Shown here in pieces: positions 1-7,029 of a DNA stretch of 7,173 nucleotides; the stretch's first letter is position 1; every line of letters begins with the position of its first letter. Location: assembly GCA_002841685.1 (NCBI GenBank), contig PHAM01000075.1, positions 1 to 7,173 on the forward strand. Reading direction: 5' to 3'. Origin of the DNA: Elusimicrobia bacterium HGW-Elusimicrobia-2 (lineage in GTDB: Bacteria > CG03). The notes under the pieces are model-generated. The model did not search any database and was not told the DNA's origin. It worked only from the letters and a program-made list of their open reading frames with translations. The position numbers and the translations under genes are program-made.

Positions 1-61
1 CAACATTGCTATGATCCCGCCTGTTGATCTTTGTTCTTTGCTTAAGAAAAAAATTGCTTTT
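1..61. other. Short region downstream of pabBC, no complete gene
   Basis: These 61 bases follow the stop codon of the fused pab gene. On the minus strand the start of the region can fold into a weak hairpin spanning 46-63: an A/T stem closed by one G-C pair around a GCAA loop. It has no separate T tract, so it is at best a poor terminator. Near the left edge, a minus-strand ATG at 6-4 is preceded by AGGCGGG about 9 nt upstream. It could be the start of a further gene in the same train, but only two codons are visible, so this cannot be judged. Confidence 0.3.
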
Positions 62-1861
62 TCAAATAAAAGGGGTTACGATGTATTTGCCGTTCCCTAC
101 GTTATGTGGGTTCTGCCATTTAACCTTTGACACCAGCTCCGCTTTTCTGAAACCGATGACAGCGTTGGAAACATATACGGCATCGGCCTTGCGCAGATCG
201 GCGGGCGTCATATCCTTTTCCCTGACTTTCCCGAGCTTTAGAAGGATCTGCCTTATCGTGCCTTTCAGAAGCCCGCAGGAGACGGGAGGTGTGTATATCA
301 CTCCCCTCTTTTCGGCGTATATATTTGTGACGGCGCCCTGGGTGAGGAGGCCTTTTTCGTTGACAAAAACAGCGTCAAAAAAACCTTTTTCCCTCGCCTT
401 TTCAAGCTCCGCGTCAAAAAGAGCCCTCTGGCTTGTTTTGTGGTAAAGAAATCTGTCCGATGAATCGACCGTTTTTGAAGAAACCGCAAGTTTCAGCACT
501 CCGGCGGACTCAACCGCTTTTGAGGAGCTCAGAGACAAATCCCCGTCCGCGGAAAGCAGCGCTCTTATTTTCCAGCGCTCGCGGGATAGCGTACGCGTTT
601 TACGCGATAGAGCCGAGCGGATTTTGCGCTCATCAAAACAAAAACCGAAGTAACCGGCGGAACTTCTCAAGCGGGATAAATGAGCGGTGAGATTTTTCAG
701 CTCACCGTCAAAAAGCATCGTTTCTATGAGACAGAATTCCTTATGGCCCTCGGTCAGAAACTTCGCTTTGAGGACACATTCGGCGTATTCTTCCCCTGGC
801 CTGGAGTCGTAAACAATGCCGCTCCCGACGCCCATCTCACCCCTGGCGCCTCTCAGAAGAACGGTTCTAATCGGCACATTAAAATCCGCCCTGCCCCCGG
901 GCGAAAGAAATCCCACAGCGCCCGTATAGACATTTCTTTTTTCCACCTCAATGTCCCTTAAAATCTCCATGCTCCGTATTTTGGGAGCGCCCGTCACCGA
1001 GCCCGAGGGAAAAATGTTCTTGATGATGCCGTAAAAATCCACGCCGGAACGGATACTGGCTTTTACGCTTGATGTCATCTGAAAAAGCGTGTCATATTTT
1101 TCCACCTTGAACATTTTTTCCGTCTTCACCGTGCCGGCACAGGCGATGCGGCCGAGATCATTTCGCAGAAGGTCGGTGATCATCAGATTCTCGCTCCTGT
1201 TCTTCTCATCGCGGAAAAGAAAATCCGCCTGAGAACGGTCTGACTCATTATCAACTCCCCTGCGCGCGGTGCCTTTCATGGGCTTCACACTTATGCTCCT
1301 GCCTTTTTTTGAGAAAAAAAGTTCGGGAGAAAGCGACAGTATTTTTATGCCCCCAAAATCAAGATGAGCGGCATAAGGCGCCCGCTGTTTTCTTTTCAGG
1401 TCCTCATAAAAATCGCGCGCGTCACCTTCAAAGGAAAATTTGTATTTCAGCGTGTAATCCGCCTGGTAGATATCACCCGCACATATGTGTTTTTTAATTT
1501 TTTTTACCGACGATAGATAGTCGTCTTTTGAGATATTCAATTTTAAGTTCTTGATCCTGTAATTCCCGCCGGACGAAGGGAACAAAACATCGCGGATTCG
1601 GGCTTTTTTATAAACGCCGAAAAGCGCGAGAGGAAAAGACGAAGACTTCGTTTTTCCGAAACATTTTTCAAGAGCGTAACCGAGTTCATAGCTTATAAAA
1701 CCCGCGACATAATATTTTTCCGCGAGCTTTTCGAGAAATTTAAAAAAATCTTCAGCTTTGGACGGGTCTTTCAGCTCAAGAACGCTTTCGGGATTTCTGA
1801 AATAATATGATCTCCCTTCTCCGCCGCAGGGAAGCAGCGTCTCAAAGCGGCAGCTTATCAT
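62..1861 (-). CDS. pabBC: Fused aminodeoxychorismate synthase component I / aminodeoxychorismate lyase (PabB-PabC)
   Basis: A 599-residue bifunctional enzyme that makes p-aminobenzoate for folate in the cytoplasm. The N-terminal part (about 1-370) is a chorismate-binding PabB domain. It has PMKGT with Lys196, the lysine expected for aminodeoxychorismate synthase (anthranilate synthases usually have Ala there), the ITDLLRNDLGR block (228-238), SGSVTGAPKIRSME (286-299) and GVGSGIVYDS (344-353). The C-terminal part (about 376-599) is a fold-type IV PLP lyase like PabC, with the Schiff-base lysine Lys475 in YHKTSQR and the LTQGAVTN motif (506-513). The family usually has Glu where Gln508 stands. 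About 600 residues is normal for such fusions. The ATG overlaps the upstream stop as ATGA, and no strong ribosome site is visible, suggesting translational coupling. The amidotransferase partner PabA is not in the window. The fusion is certain; activity of the lyase half is less so because of Gln508. Confidence 0.93.
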   Translation of the reverse strand: MISCRFETLLPCGGEGRSYYFRNPESVLELKDPSKAEDFFKFLEKLAEKYYVAGFISYELGYALEKCFGKTKSSSFPLALFGVYKKARIRDVLFPSSGGNYRIKNLKLNISKDDYLSSVKKIKKHICAGDIYQADYTLKYKFSFEGDARDFYEDLKRKQRAPYAAHLDFGGIKILSLSPELFFSKKGRSISVKPMKGTARRGVDNESDRSQADFLFRDEKNRSENLMITDLLRNDLGRIACAGTVKTEKMFKVEKYDTLFQMTSSVKASIRSGVDFYGIIKNIFPSGSVTGAPKIRSMEILRDIEVEKRNVYTGAVGFLSPGGRADFNVPIRTVLLRGARGEMGVGSGIVYDSRPGEEYAECVLKAKFLTEGHKEFCLIETMLFDGELKNLTAHLSRLRSSAGYFGFCFDERKIRSALSRKTRTLSRERWKIRALLSADGDLSLSSSKAVESAGVLKLAVSSKTVDSSDRFLYHKTSQRALFDAELEKAREKGFFDAVFVNEKGLLTQGAVTNIYAEKRGVIYTPPVSCGLLKGTIRQILLKLGKVREKDMTPADLRKADAVYVSNAVIGFRKAELVSKVKWQNPHNVGNGKYIVTPFI

Positions 1862-2451
1862 ATATAGAGATTTTTCTCGGCTTCAACGCTTGTAAACGGC
1901 CCGTGACCGGGGAAAAGTTTTGTTAAAGGAGGGTAAACAAGGATCTTCTCACGTATGGAGCTCATAAGCGTTTCGTGATCTCCCGTCGGAAGATCCGTTC
2001 TTCCGCAACCGCGGGCGAAAACGCTGTCACCTGTGAACAGCCCCTCATCAGTTTCAAGAGATATGCCGCAACTTGTGTGGCCGGGGGTAAAAATTATCTT
2101 CAGATCCATACCGCCTTCCGACAGCGTCTCGCCGTCAGGGAGCCAGCCGCGAACCTCCGGGAATTCCAGGCCGGACATGCCGGCAAGATTCACCTCGGAG
2201 CGGTAACACACATCTTTCGCCGCGCTGCCCATATATATCTTACATCCGGTTTTTTTGATCAGCTCCGGCGCGCCCGCCCAGTGATCCGCATGTGAATGCG
2301 TCAGTATTATGGATATTTTGTTTATTCTATGTTCATCCAGAATTCTGATTATTCTTTCCGCTTCCACACCGGGATCTATCACAAAAGCCCGGTCGCCCCT
2401 GTTAAGAATGTAGCAGTTTGACTGAAAACCTTCGGGTTCTACGTATATCAA
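1858..2451 (-). CDS. Metallo-beta-lactamase-fold hydrolase, glyoxalase II-like
   Basis: A cytoplasmic hydrolase of the MBL fold, probably binding two metal ions. Numbered from the TTG start, the ligands are visible as THSHADH (His52, His54, Asp56, His57), PGHTSCG (His125), GDSVFARGCGRTD (Asp142) and PGHGP (His183). The 197-residue length and the lack of a C-terminal HAGH domain resemble the short YcbL/GloC type more than classical GloB (about 250 residues). The substrate is therefore unproven: S-lactoylglutathione, another thioester, or something else. I chose the TTG at 2451-2449 because it gives the conserved beginning (M)IYVEPEGFQSNCYIL and overlaps the upstream stop as TTGA. The alternative ATG at 2511 would add 20 unconserved residues read through the end of the transglycosylase gene. 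Its own stop overlaps pabBC as ATGA. No signal peptide is seen. Confidence 0.88.
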   Translation of the reverse strand: MIYVEPEGFQSNCYILNRGDRAFVIDPGVEAERIIRILDEHRINKISIILTHSHADHWAGAPELIKKTGCKIYMGSAAKDVCYRSEVNLAGMSGLEFPEVRGWLPDGETLSEGGMDLKIIFTPGHTSCGISLETDEGLFTGDSVFARGCGRTDLPTGDHETLMSSIREKILVYPPLTKLFPGHGPFTSVEAEKNLYI

Positions 2452-3713
2452 CGGTATATTTTGAGTTGCTGGCCGGGATAAATGAGATCGCCCCGGGCAA
2501 TACGGTTCCATTCTTTGATTTTTCTGACGGACACCTTATACTTTCTGGCTATTGTAGAGAGATTGTCGCCGCGCCGCACTTTGTAAACAACGCTTTTGTG
2601 TTCCCTCGCGCTCAGTTCTTTTTTAGAAAGATATTTGTGCTTATCGTCCATCCGTGAGAATTTTTTAACAAAAGCCGCCGATTTACCGACAGGGAATTTC
2701 AGAGGATACGGAATCATGTCCGGCGGTGTGCACTGCCTCGAAATCTCGGGATTAAGCGCTATGAGCTCTTTCTGACTGCATCCGGCGCACTTTGCGGCGA
2801 GTTTCAGGTCCACGGGCCCGAAAACTTCAACCGTTTCATACTTGACTTTGTCGTCCGAGTCATCGGAAAAGCCGAAAACCAGAGGGTCTTTCGATATCAT
2901 CACAGCCGCAATGATCTTCGGCACATAATCTTCAGTTTCCTTCGGAAGATATAAATCCCAGAAATTGTTTGTGCCCTGTTTTTTTATCGCCGCGTTCACC
3001 CTGCTCTGGCCGCAATTATAAGCGGCGAGCGCCAGATACCAGTCACCGTACTTCCCGTGCAGCTCTTTCAGCATTTTGGCGGCGGCCTTCGTTGATTTCA
3101 CGGGGTCGCGCCTCTCGTCATACCAGTGATTCCTCTCCAGTCCGAATATTTTTCCCGTGGGCTGTATGAACTGCCACAAACCTACGGCGTTGGCTTTTGA
3201 AACGGCAAAGGGATAAACGCCGCTTTCTATTATAGGCACGCCGGCAAGCTCTTCAGGCATGTTCTCGGATCTGAGTATTTCCCTGAACATGTGTACATAA
3301 TTCCCGTTTCGCGCAAGCCATTGTTCAAAATAACCTTTCCCGCCGCCTGTGTAGTATACAATCCATTTCTCGACGCGATCATTGAAAACAAGCGGAAAAT
3401 CAGAATCCGGTTTCTCCGGGTAAAGTTTTTGGGCAGTCTTTAATCTCAAACGGCATATCGAATCCATCAGCTTGTCGTAATAGTCAAGTTCTTCCGATTT
3501 CAATAAAGTCCTGTCTGCCGAAAGCAGGGCTTTAAGAGCGTAATCGCAGAGAGTGGCTGACTGCGAATAATCGCCGGAATTGTAGAATCTTTCGGCGGAA
3601 TCGTGATAATGCGCCACATAGATAATGTCAAATTTCGCGCCGGAGTACCTGGCCGTGGAACAGGCCTGGAGCAAAACAAAACTGATAAGAAAAATTCTAA
3701 GAATGGCAGCCAC
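2448..3713 (-). CDS. mltD: Lipoprotein membrane-bound lytic transglycosylase, MltD-like (SLT + LysM)
   Basis: A 421-residue peptidoglycan-cleaving enzyme. The N-terminus is a lipoprotein signal: Arg6, a hydrophobic stretch 7-15 and the lipobox LQAC with lipidated Cys18. Ser at +2 would allow export to the outer membrane under the E. coli rule. The SLT (GH23-type) domain covers about 145-275, with the catalytic Glu163 in PIIESGV, the NAVGLWQFIQPTG block (175-187) and LALAAYNCGQSRVN (227-240). Residues about 290-352 match the degenerate LysM-like stretch that follows the catalytic domain in MltD proteins. A clear LysM lies at about 375-421 (YKVRRGDNLSTIARKYKVS, IYPGQQLKI). The start is GTG at 3713, sharing one base with the etfA stop (TAGTG). 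No strong ribosome site precedes it, so coupling is likely. A role in wall remodelling is firm from the domains; the link to the metabolic genes upstream is unclear. Confidence 0.93.
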   Translation of the reverse strand: MAAILRIFLISFVLLQACSTARYSGAKFDIIYVAHYHDSAERFYNSGDYSQSATLCDYALKALLSADRTLLKSEELDYYDKLMDSICRLRLKTAQKLYPEKPDSDFPLVFNDRVEKWIVYYTGGGKGYFEQWLARNGNYVHMFREILRSENMPEELAGVPIIESGVYPFAVSKANAVGLWQFIQPTGKIFGLERNHWYDERRDPVKSTKAAAKMLKELHGKYGDWYLALAAYNCGQSRVNAAIKKQGTNNFWDLYLPKETEDYVPKIIAAVMISKDPLVFGFSDDSDDKVKYETVEVFGPVDLKLAAKCAGCSQKELIALNPEISRQCTPPDMIPYPLKFPVGKSAAFVKKFSRMDDKHKYLSKKELSAREHKSVVYKVRRGDNLSTIARKYKVSVRKIKEWNRIARGDLIYPGQQLKIYR

Positions 3714-4927
3714 TATTTTCTTGACTGCTCTATTTCTCTGACCAGCGCCGGCAGCACCTGAAAAAGATCGCCCACAATGCCGTAATCAGCCACCTGGAAT
3801 ATGGAGGCGTTGGGGTCTTTGTTGATCGCCACTATCACATCAGATGACTGCATTCCCACAAGATGCTGTATGGCTCCGGAAATGCCGCAGGCTATGTAAA
3901 GCTTCGGGCAAACGGTGCGGCCGGTCTGGCCCACCTGATGGGAATAAGGGATCCAGCCCGCGTCAACGGCGCCGCGCGATGCGCCCACTGCCCCGCCGAG
4001 CGTTTCGGCAATCTGCTCTATAATTTTAAAACCTTCAGGGGAGCCGAGACCGCGGCCGCCTGACACTATTATATCCGCGTCGGCGATGTTAACATGCTGG
4101 GTCATATCTTTAACAAAATCCTTTATGCTCATATTCAGTTCTATACCGCCCGGCAGTGGGAAATCAATCACTTCTCCCTTTTTTTCAGCGTCGGTAGCAA
4201 GGGGCTTGAAAACTTTGTGCCTGACGGTGGCCATCTGAGGCCTTGTGTTTCCCGAAAGTATTTCCGCCATAATGTTTCCGCCGAAGGCGGGCCGGGTCTG
4301 CACGAGAAAACCGTTTGAATCTATATCCAGCCCCGTGCAGTCGGCGGTGAGGCCGCATTTCAAACGGCCTGAGATGCGCGAAGCTATGCCGCGGCCGCAG
4401 GCGGTGGCGCCCAAAAGAACGATCTCCGGTTTGTGCTCTTTGATCATGGCCGCAATCGTTTCCACAAAGGCCGTGTCATAAAAATCCTTGAAGATGGGGT
4501 CGTCGCAGGCGATCACCCTGTCGGCTCCGGCGCTTATGAGTTCCCGCGCTTTACCGGAGATCCCCACGCCCAAGAGAACACAGCCGAGATAAGTCTTTCT
4601 TTTTTCCGCGAGCTCCCTTCCCTTGCCCAGCAATTCAAAAGTAACGCCGTGGAAATTACCCTCGGACATTTCCGCGATCACCCACACCCCTTTATAGAGC
4701 GTCAGGTCTTCTGTAGGTTTTTTTTCTTCTTTTTTTATGCTTATGGCCTTAAAAGGACAGGCTTCCGCGCAGGCCCCGCAGAGCGTGCAGGCGGAAGATA
4801 TAACGGCTATTCTTTTAAAACGGGGATGTTCTTTTTTTCTATCCTCTATACTTATCGCGCCGAAAGGACAGCTCTTCTGGCAGATACCGCAGCCCGAACA
4901 TTTTGATGAATCTACTCTTATTCCCAT
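3713..4927 (-). CDS. etfA: Electron transfer flavoprotein alpha subunit with N-terminal 2[4Fe-4S] ferredoxin domain
   Basis: A 404-residue EtfA. Residues 1-63 form a ferredoxin-like domain with two CxxCxxCxxxCP motifs (Cys10, 13, 16, 20 and Cys47, 50, 53, 57), expected to hold two [4Fe-4S] clusters. A charged linker KKEEKK (65-70) joins it to the usual EtfA body: an alpha/beta N-domain with TRPAFGGNIMAEI (211-223), then the FAD-binding domain (about 284-395) with GRGLGS, GASRGAVDAGWIP, GQTGRTV (333-339), GISGAIQHLVG and AINKDPNASIF. Plain EtfA is about 310-330 residues, so the extra domain explains the length. Such Fe-S EtfAs occur in bifurcating complexes, for example CarE of Acetobacterium caffeyl-CoA reductase and LctC of lactate dehydrogenase. 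The ATG shares a base with the etfB stop (TAATG). The FAD and cluster predictions are strong; bifurcation itself is inferred. Confidence 0.95.
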   Translation of the reverse strand: MGIRVDSSKCSGCGICQKSCPFGAISIEDRKKEHPRFKRIAVISSACTLCGACAEACPFKAISIKKEEKKPTEDLTLYKGVWVIAEMSEGNFHGVTFELLGKGRELAEKRKTYLGCVLLGVGISGKARELISAGADRVIACDDPIFKDFYDTAFVETIAAMIKEHKPEIVLLGATACGRGIASRISGRLKCGLTADCTGLDIDSNGFLVQTRPAFGGNIMAEILSGNTRPQMATVRHKVFKPLATDAEKKGEVIDFPLPGGIELNMSIKDFVKDMTQHVNIADADIIVSGGRGLGSPEGFKIIEQIAETLGGAVGASRGAVDAGWIPYSHQVGQTGRTVCPKLYIACGISGAIQHLVGMQSSDVIVAINKDPNASIFQVADYGIVGDLFQVLPALVREIEQSRK

Positions 4928-5712
4928 TATATAAGCTGGAGCCGCTTGAGCTCCTCACTGAGTTCCTTTGCCTGCCGCTCTAATTCGCCCGAAAGAATTC
5001 TGCCCGAGGTTTTACGGGGCGGGGCGAAAATTTTTCTCACCCATGTGGGAGAACCGGGCTGGCCTATCCTATCCATCTCACAGGCGATATCAGCCGCCGT
5101 CCAGACGGGGATCTCCGTCTTTCTAGCCTTCATTTTGCCTCTCAGCGACGGCAGCCGCGGAGTGTTAATGTCTTTTACCACGGTTATGAGAACCGGCAGC
5201 TTGACCTCGATCACCTGAAAACCCGTCTCAAGCATTCTTTCCAGTGTCACAAGGCCGTCTTTGATCTCTCTTATCTTTTTCACATAGGTGACGCAGGGGA
5301 TACCCAGCTCCTCGGCTATTCCGGGCCCGACCTGAGCAGTGTCACCGTCTATCGCCTGATACCCGCAAAGGATCATGTCATATTCACCTATTTTTTTTAT
5401 GGCCCGGGCAAGGGTGTAGGATGTGGCAAGCGTGTCGGAACCTCCAAAATTTCTGTCTGATAGCAGCACGGCCTCATCCACCCCCACCGCAATAGTTTCT
5501 TTCAGGGCCTCCGCCGCCTGCGGCGGCCCCATACTGACGGCGGTGACATTGCCGCCTAATTTTTCTTTCAGTGACACCGCTTCCTCAACGGCATACAGAT
5601 CAAAAGGGTTCACGACAGCTTCAACGCCTTCCCTGACAAGAGTGTTTGTGTCGGGGTTTATTTTGACATCCGTCGTGCCGGGCACCTGTTTGACGCAGAC
5701 AATAAAATTCAT
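4927..5712 (-). CDS. etfB: Electron transfer flavoprotein beta subunit, bifurcating-type
   Basis: A 261-residue EtfB, the partner of the following EtfA in a cytoplasmic heterodimer. It begins MNFIVCVKQVPGTTDVKINP, as in anaerobe EtfBs. It also shows NPFDLYAVEEA (35-45), VSMGPPQA (59-66), LLSDRNFGGSDTLATSYTLA (83-102) and GYQAIDGDTAQVGP (117-130). The 83-102 stretch and GDTAQVGP are typical of the anaerobic, NAD-binding (bifurcating) ETF group as I recall it; mitochondrial-type EtfBs read DDCNQTG at the latter place. The region PSLRGKMKARK (188-198) is the usual recognition loop that docks on the dehydrogenase, and GSPTWVRKIFAPPRK (220-234) is a conserved C-terminal block. The gene lies 13 bp after the acyl-CoA dehydrogenase. 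A GAAGG ribosome site overlaps that gene's stop codon, about 10 nt before the ATG. Confidence 0.95.
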   Translation of the reverse strand: MNFIVCVKQVPGTTDVKINPDTNTLVREGVEAVVNPFDLYAVEEAVSLKEKLGGNVTAVSMGPPQAAEALKETIAVGVDEAVLLSDRNFGGSDTLATSYTLARAIKKIGEYDMILCGYQAIDGDTAQVGPGIAEELGIPCVTYVKKIREIKDGLVTLERMLETGFQVIEVKLPVLITVVKDINTPRLPSLRGKMKARKTEIPVWTAADIACEMDRIGQPGSPTWVRKIFAPPRKTSGRILSGELERQAKELSEELKRLQLI

Positions 5713-5725
5713 AGCCGAATCGCCT

Positions 5726-6874
5726 TCAACAATATTCTTTCAGCAGAGCGTTCGCGATCTCATTCCTCTGTATCTGATTCGTGCCCTCGTATATCTGGGT
5801 TATCTTGGCGTCGCGGAAGCGGCGCTCCGTGGGATAATCTTTCATATAACCGTAACCGCCCATCACCTGTATGGCGTTTGTCGCCACTTCCATAGCCACA
5901 TCTGAAGCGAAGAGTTTGCTCATAGACGCTTCTTTTTTGAAATTCTTGCTTCCGCCGTCTATCATCTTAGCCGTCTGATATATCAGAGCCCGCGCGGCTT
6001 CCGTCTTTGTCGCCATATCGGCGAGAAGATGCTGAACCGCCTGAATGGAAGATATGGGGGCTCCGAACTGTATTCTTTCCCTGGAATACTTTGCCGCGTC
6101 GTCAAGCGCGCCCTGAGCTATGCCCAGCGCCTGCGCCGCCACGCCTGGGCGGGAATTGTCAAGAGTTTTTAGAGCTACTATAAAACCCATCCCTTCCCTT
6201 GCTATCAGATTTTCTTTGGGTATCCGGCAATCACTGAAAATGATCTCTCTTGTTGACGACGACCTTATACCGAGTTTTTTTTCTTTCTTGCCGAATGAGA
6301 AACCCTGCGTGCCCTTCTCAATGATAAAAGCCGAAGCTCCGCGGGATCCCTTGGATGGATCGGTTTTTGCTATCACCGTATAAAGATGCGCGTCACCGCC
6401 GTTTGTTATAAAACATTTACTGCCGTTGAGAATGTAGGAATCTCCGTCTTTTACCGCCGTTGTTTTCATCGCTCCGGCGTCAGAACCCGCCCCGGCTTCC
6501 GTGAGGCCGAAGGCCGTGATCGTTTTACCGGCAGCTATGCCCGGAAGGAATTTCTTTTTCTGTTCTTCGGTACCCATAAGAAGAATGGGCAGAGTCCCAA
6601 GGCCTGTCGCGGCAAGAGAAAGGCCGATACCGGCGTCGTAACGGCAGAGCTCCTCGATGACCAGCACCTGCTCAAAAGCGCCGAAACCGAGGCCGCCGTA
6701 GACTTCGGGTATCGCCACGCCGCAAAGATCGGCTTTGGCGAATTCCTCGTAAACCTCAGTCGGGAAACGCTCGTTCTCATCGCATTCTTCCATTACCGGC
6801 ACTATTTTCTCTTTGCCTATAAGGGCCGCTATTTCAATTATTTCTTTCTGTTCCTCGGTTAAAAAATAATCCAT
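5726..6874 (-). CDS. Acyl-CoA dehydrogenase (possibly a bifurcating enoyl-CoA reductase)
   Basis: A 382-residue soluble FAD enzyme of the short-chain/butyryl-CoA dehydrogenase type, the usual family length. The N-terminal helical domain is followed by the flavin- and substrate-binding blocks AFGLTEAGAGSDAG (121-134) and NGSKCFITNGG (150-160). The C-terminal domain has SRERIQFGAPI (264-274), QVMGGYGYMKDYPTER (336-351) and the catalytic base Glu363 in QIYEGTNQIQRNEIA. All core residues appear present. It is followed by etfB and a ferredoxin-domain etfA, the same order as carCDE of Acetobacterium woodii. It may therefore run in the reductive direction on an enoyl-CoA, or oxidise an acyl-CoA with ETF as acceptor. 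The substrate cannot be read from the sequence. The start ATG at 6874 has a strong GGAGGA site 4 nt upstream, the best ribosome site in the window. Confidence 0.95.
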   Translation of the reverse strand: MDYFLTEEQKEIIEIAALIGKEKIVPVMEECDENERFPTEVYEEFAKADLCGVAIPEVYGGLGFGAFEQVLVIEELCRYDAGIGLSLAATGLGTLPILLMGTEEQKKKFLPGIAAGKTITAFGLTEAGAGSDAGAMKTTAVKDGDSYILNGSKCFITNGGDAHLYTVIAKTDPSKGSRGASAFIIEKGTQGFSFGKKEKKLGIRSSSTREIIFSDCRIPKENLIAREGMGFIVALKTLDNSRPGVAAQALGIAQGALDDAAKYSRERIQFGAPISSIQAVQHLLADMATKTEAARALIYQTAKMIDGGSKNFKKEASMSKLFASDVAMEVATNAIQVMGGYGYMKDYPTERRFRDAKITQIYEGTNQIQRNEIANALLKEYC

Positions 6875-6942
6875 ATTATCCTCCGCTGCATATTTATGAC
6901 ATATTACGCTACCCCGCGGAAACGATGTTCCCCGGAAAATTT
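6875..6942 (-). other. tRNA-to-operon spacer with imperfect hairpin
   Basis: The 68-bp gap between the tRNA 3' end and the dehydrogenase start holds an imperfect inverted repeat (arms about 6914-6921 and 6928-6935, CCG-C-GGAA against TTCC-C-CGG with one C-C mismatch). No T tract follows it on the minus strand, so it does not look like an intrinsic terminator. A TAATAT at 6906-6901 could act as a -10 box, but I see no matching -35. Read-through from the tRNA promoter is the simplest reading. Confidence 0.4.
6879..6884 (-). promoter_or_regulatory. Strong ribosome binding site of the acyl-CoA dehydrogenase gene
   Basis: The minus strand reads GGAGGA, then TAAT, then the ATG at 6874. It is the only clearly strong Shine-Dalgarno sequence among the six protein genes. 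It marks the likely main entry point for ribosomes on the message; most downstream genes rely on overlaps. Confidence 0.8.
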
Positions 6943-7019
6943 TGGTGGCGGGGCCAGGATTCGAACCTGGGACCTCAAGGTTATGAGCCTTGCGAGCTAC
7001 CGGGCTGCTCCACCCCGCT
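6943..7019 (-). tRNA. Initiator tRNA-Met (anticodon CAU)
   Basis: A complete 77-nt cloverleaf with the CCA end encoded. The anticodon CAT lies at 6985-6983 within the loop CTCATAA. The body follows bacterial initiator tRNA closely: acceptor strand GCGGGG from position 2, D stem GAGC/GCTC with A11-U24, D loop AGCCCGGTA, T stem CCAGG/CCTGG with loop TTCGAAT. As expected for an initiator, position 1 does not pair with 72, but the bases are A1 and C72 rather than the usual C1 and A72. The anticodon stem is CAAGG/CCTTG, so the three G-C pairs typical of initiators are here A29-U41, G30-C40, G31-C39. The identity as initiator rests on the unpaired 1-72 position, A11-U24 and overall similarity. Confidence 0.95.
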
Positions 7020-7029
7020 TCAGGAAGGT

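Noticed and set aside
46-63. Intrinsic terminator after pabBC
   Set aside because: The stem is almost entirely A-T with a GCAA loop, and the T run is part of the stem. It is too weak to call as a terminator.
24-446. 140-codon plus-strand open frame near the left edge
   Set aside because: It is antisense to the conserved PabC half of the fusion, which has the PLP lysine and family motifs.
2452-2511. N-terminal extension of the MBL protein from the ATG at 2511
   Set aside because: The added residues do not fit the family beginning and would overlap the LysM coding region by 64 nt. The TTG overlapping the stop (TTGA) fits the pattern of the other junctions.
4433-4906. 157-codon plus-strand open frame
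   Set aside because: It lies wholly antisense to etfA, whose motifs are unmistakable. Its translation shows low-complexity runs (FFFFFF from the A-rich linker) and no recognisable family.
5423-5905. 160-codon plus-strand open frame
   Set aside because: It is antisense to etfB and the end of the dehydrogenase gene, crosses their junction, and has no recognisable motif. It is a shadow of strong coding on the other strand.
6386-6862. 158-codon plus-strand open frame
   Set aside because: It is antisense to the N-terminal half of the acyl-CoA dehydrogenase and resembles no family I know.
6901-6906. TAATAT (minus strand) as the -10 of a separate operon promoter
   Set aside because: No acceptable -35 box lies 16-18 bp upstream; such A/T hexamers occur often by chance.
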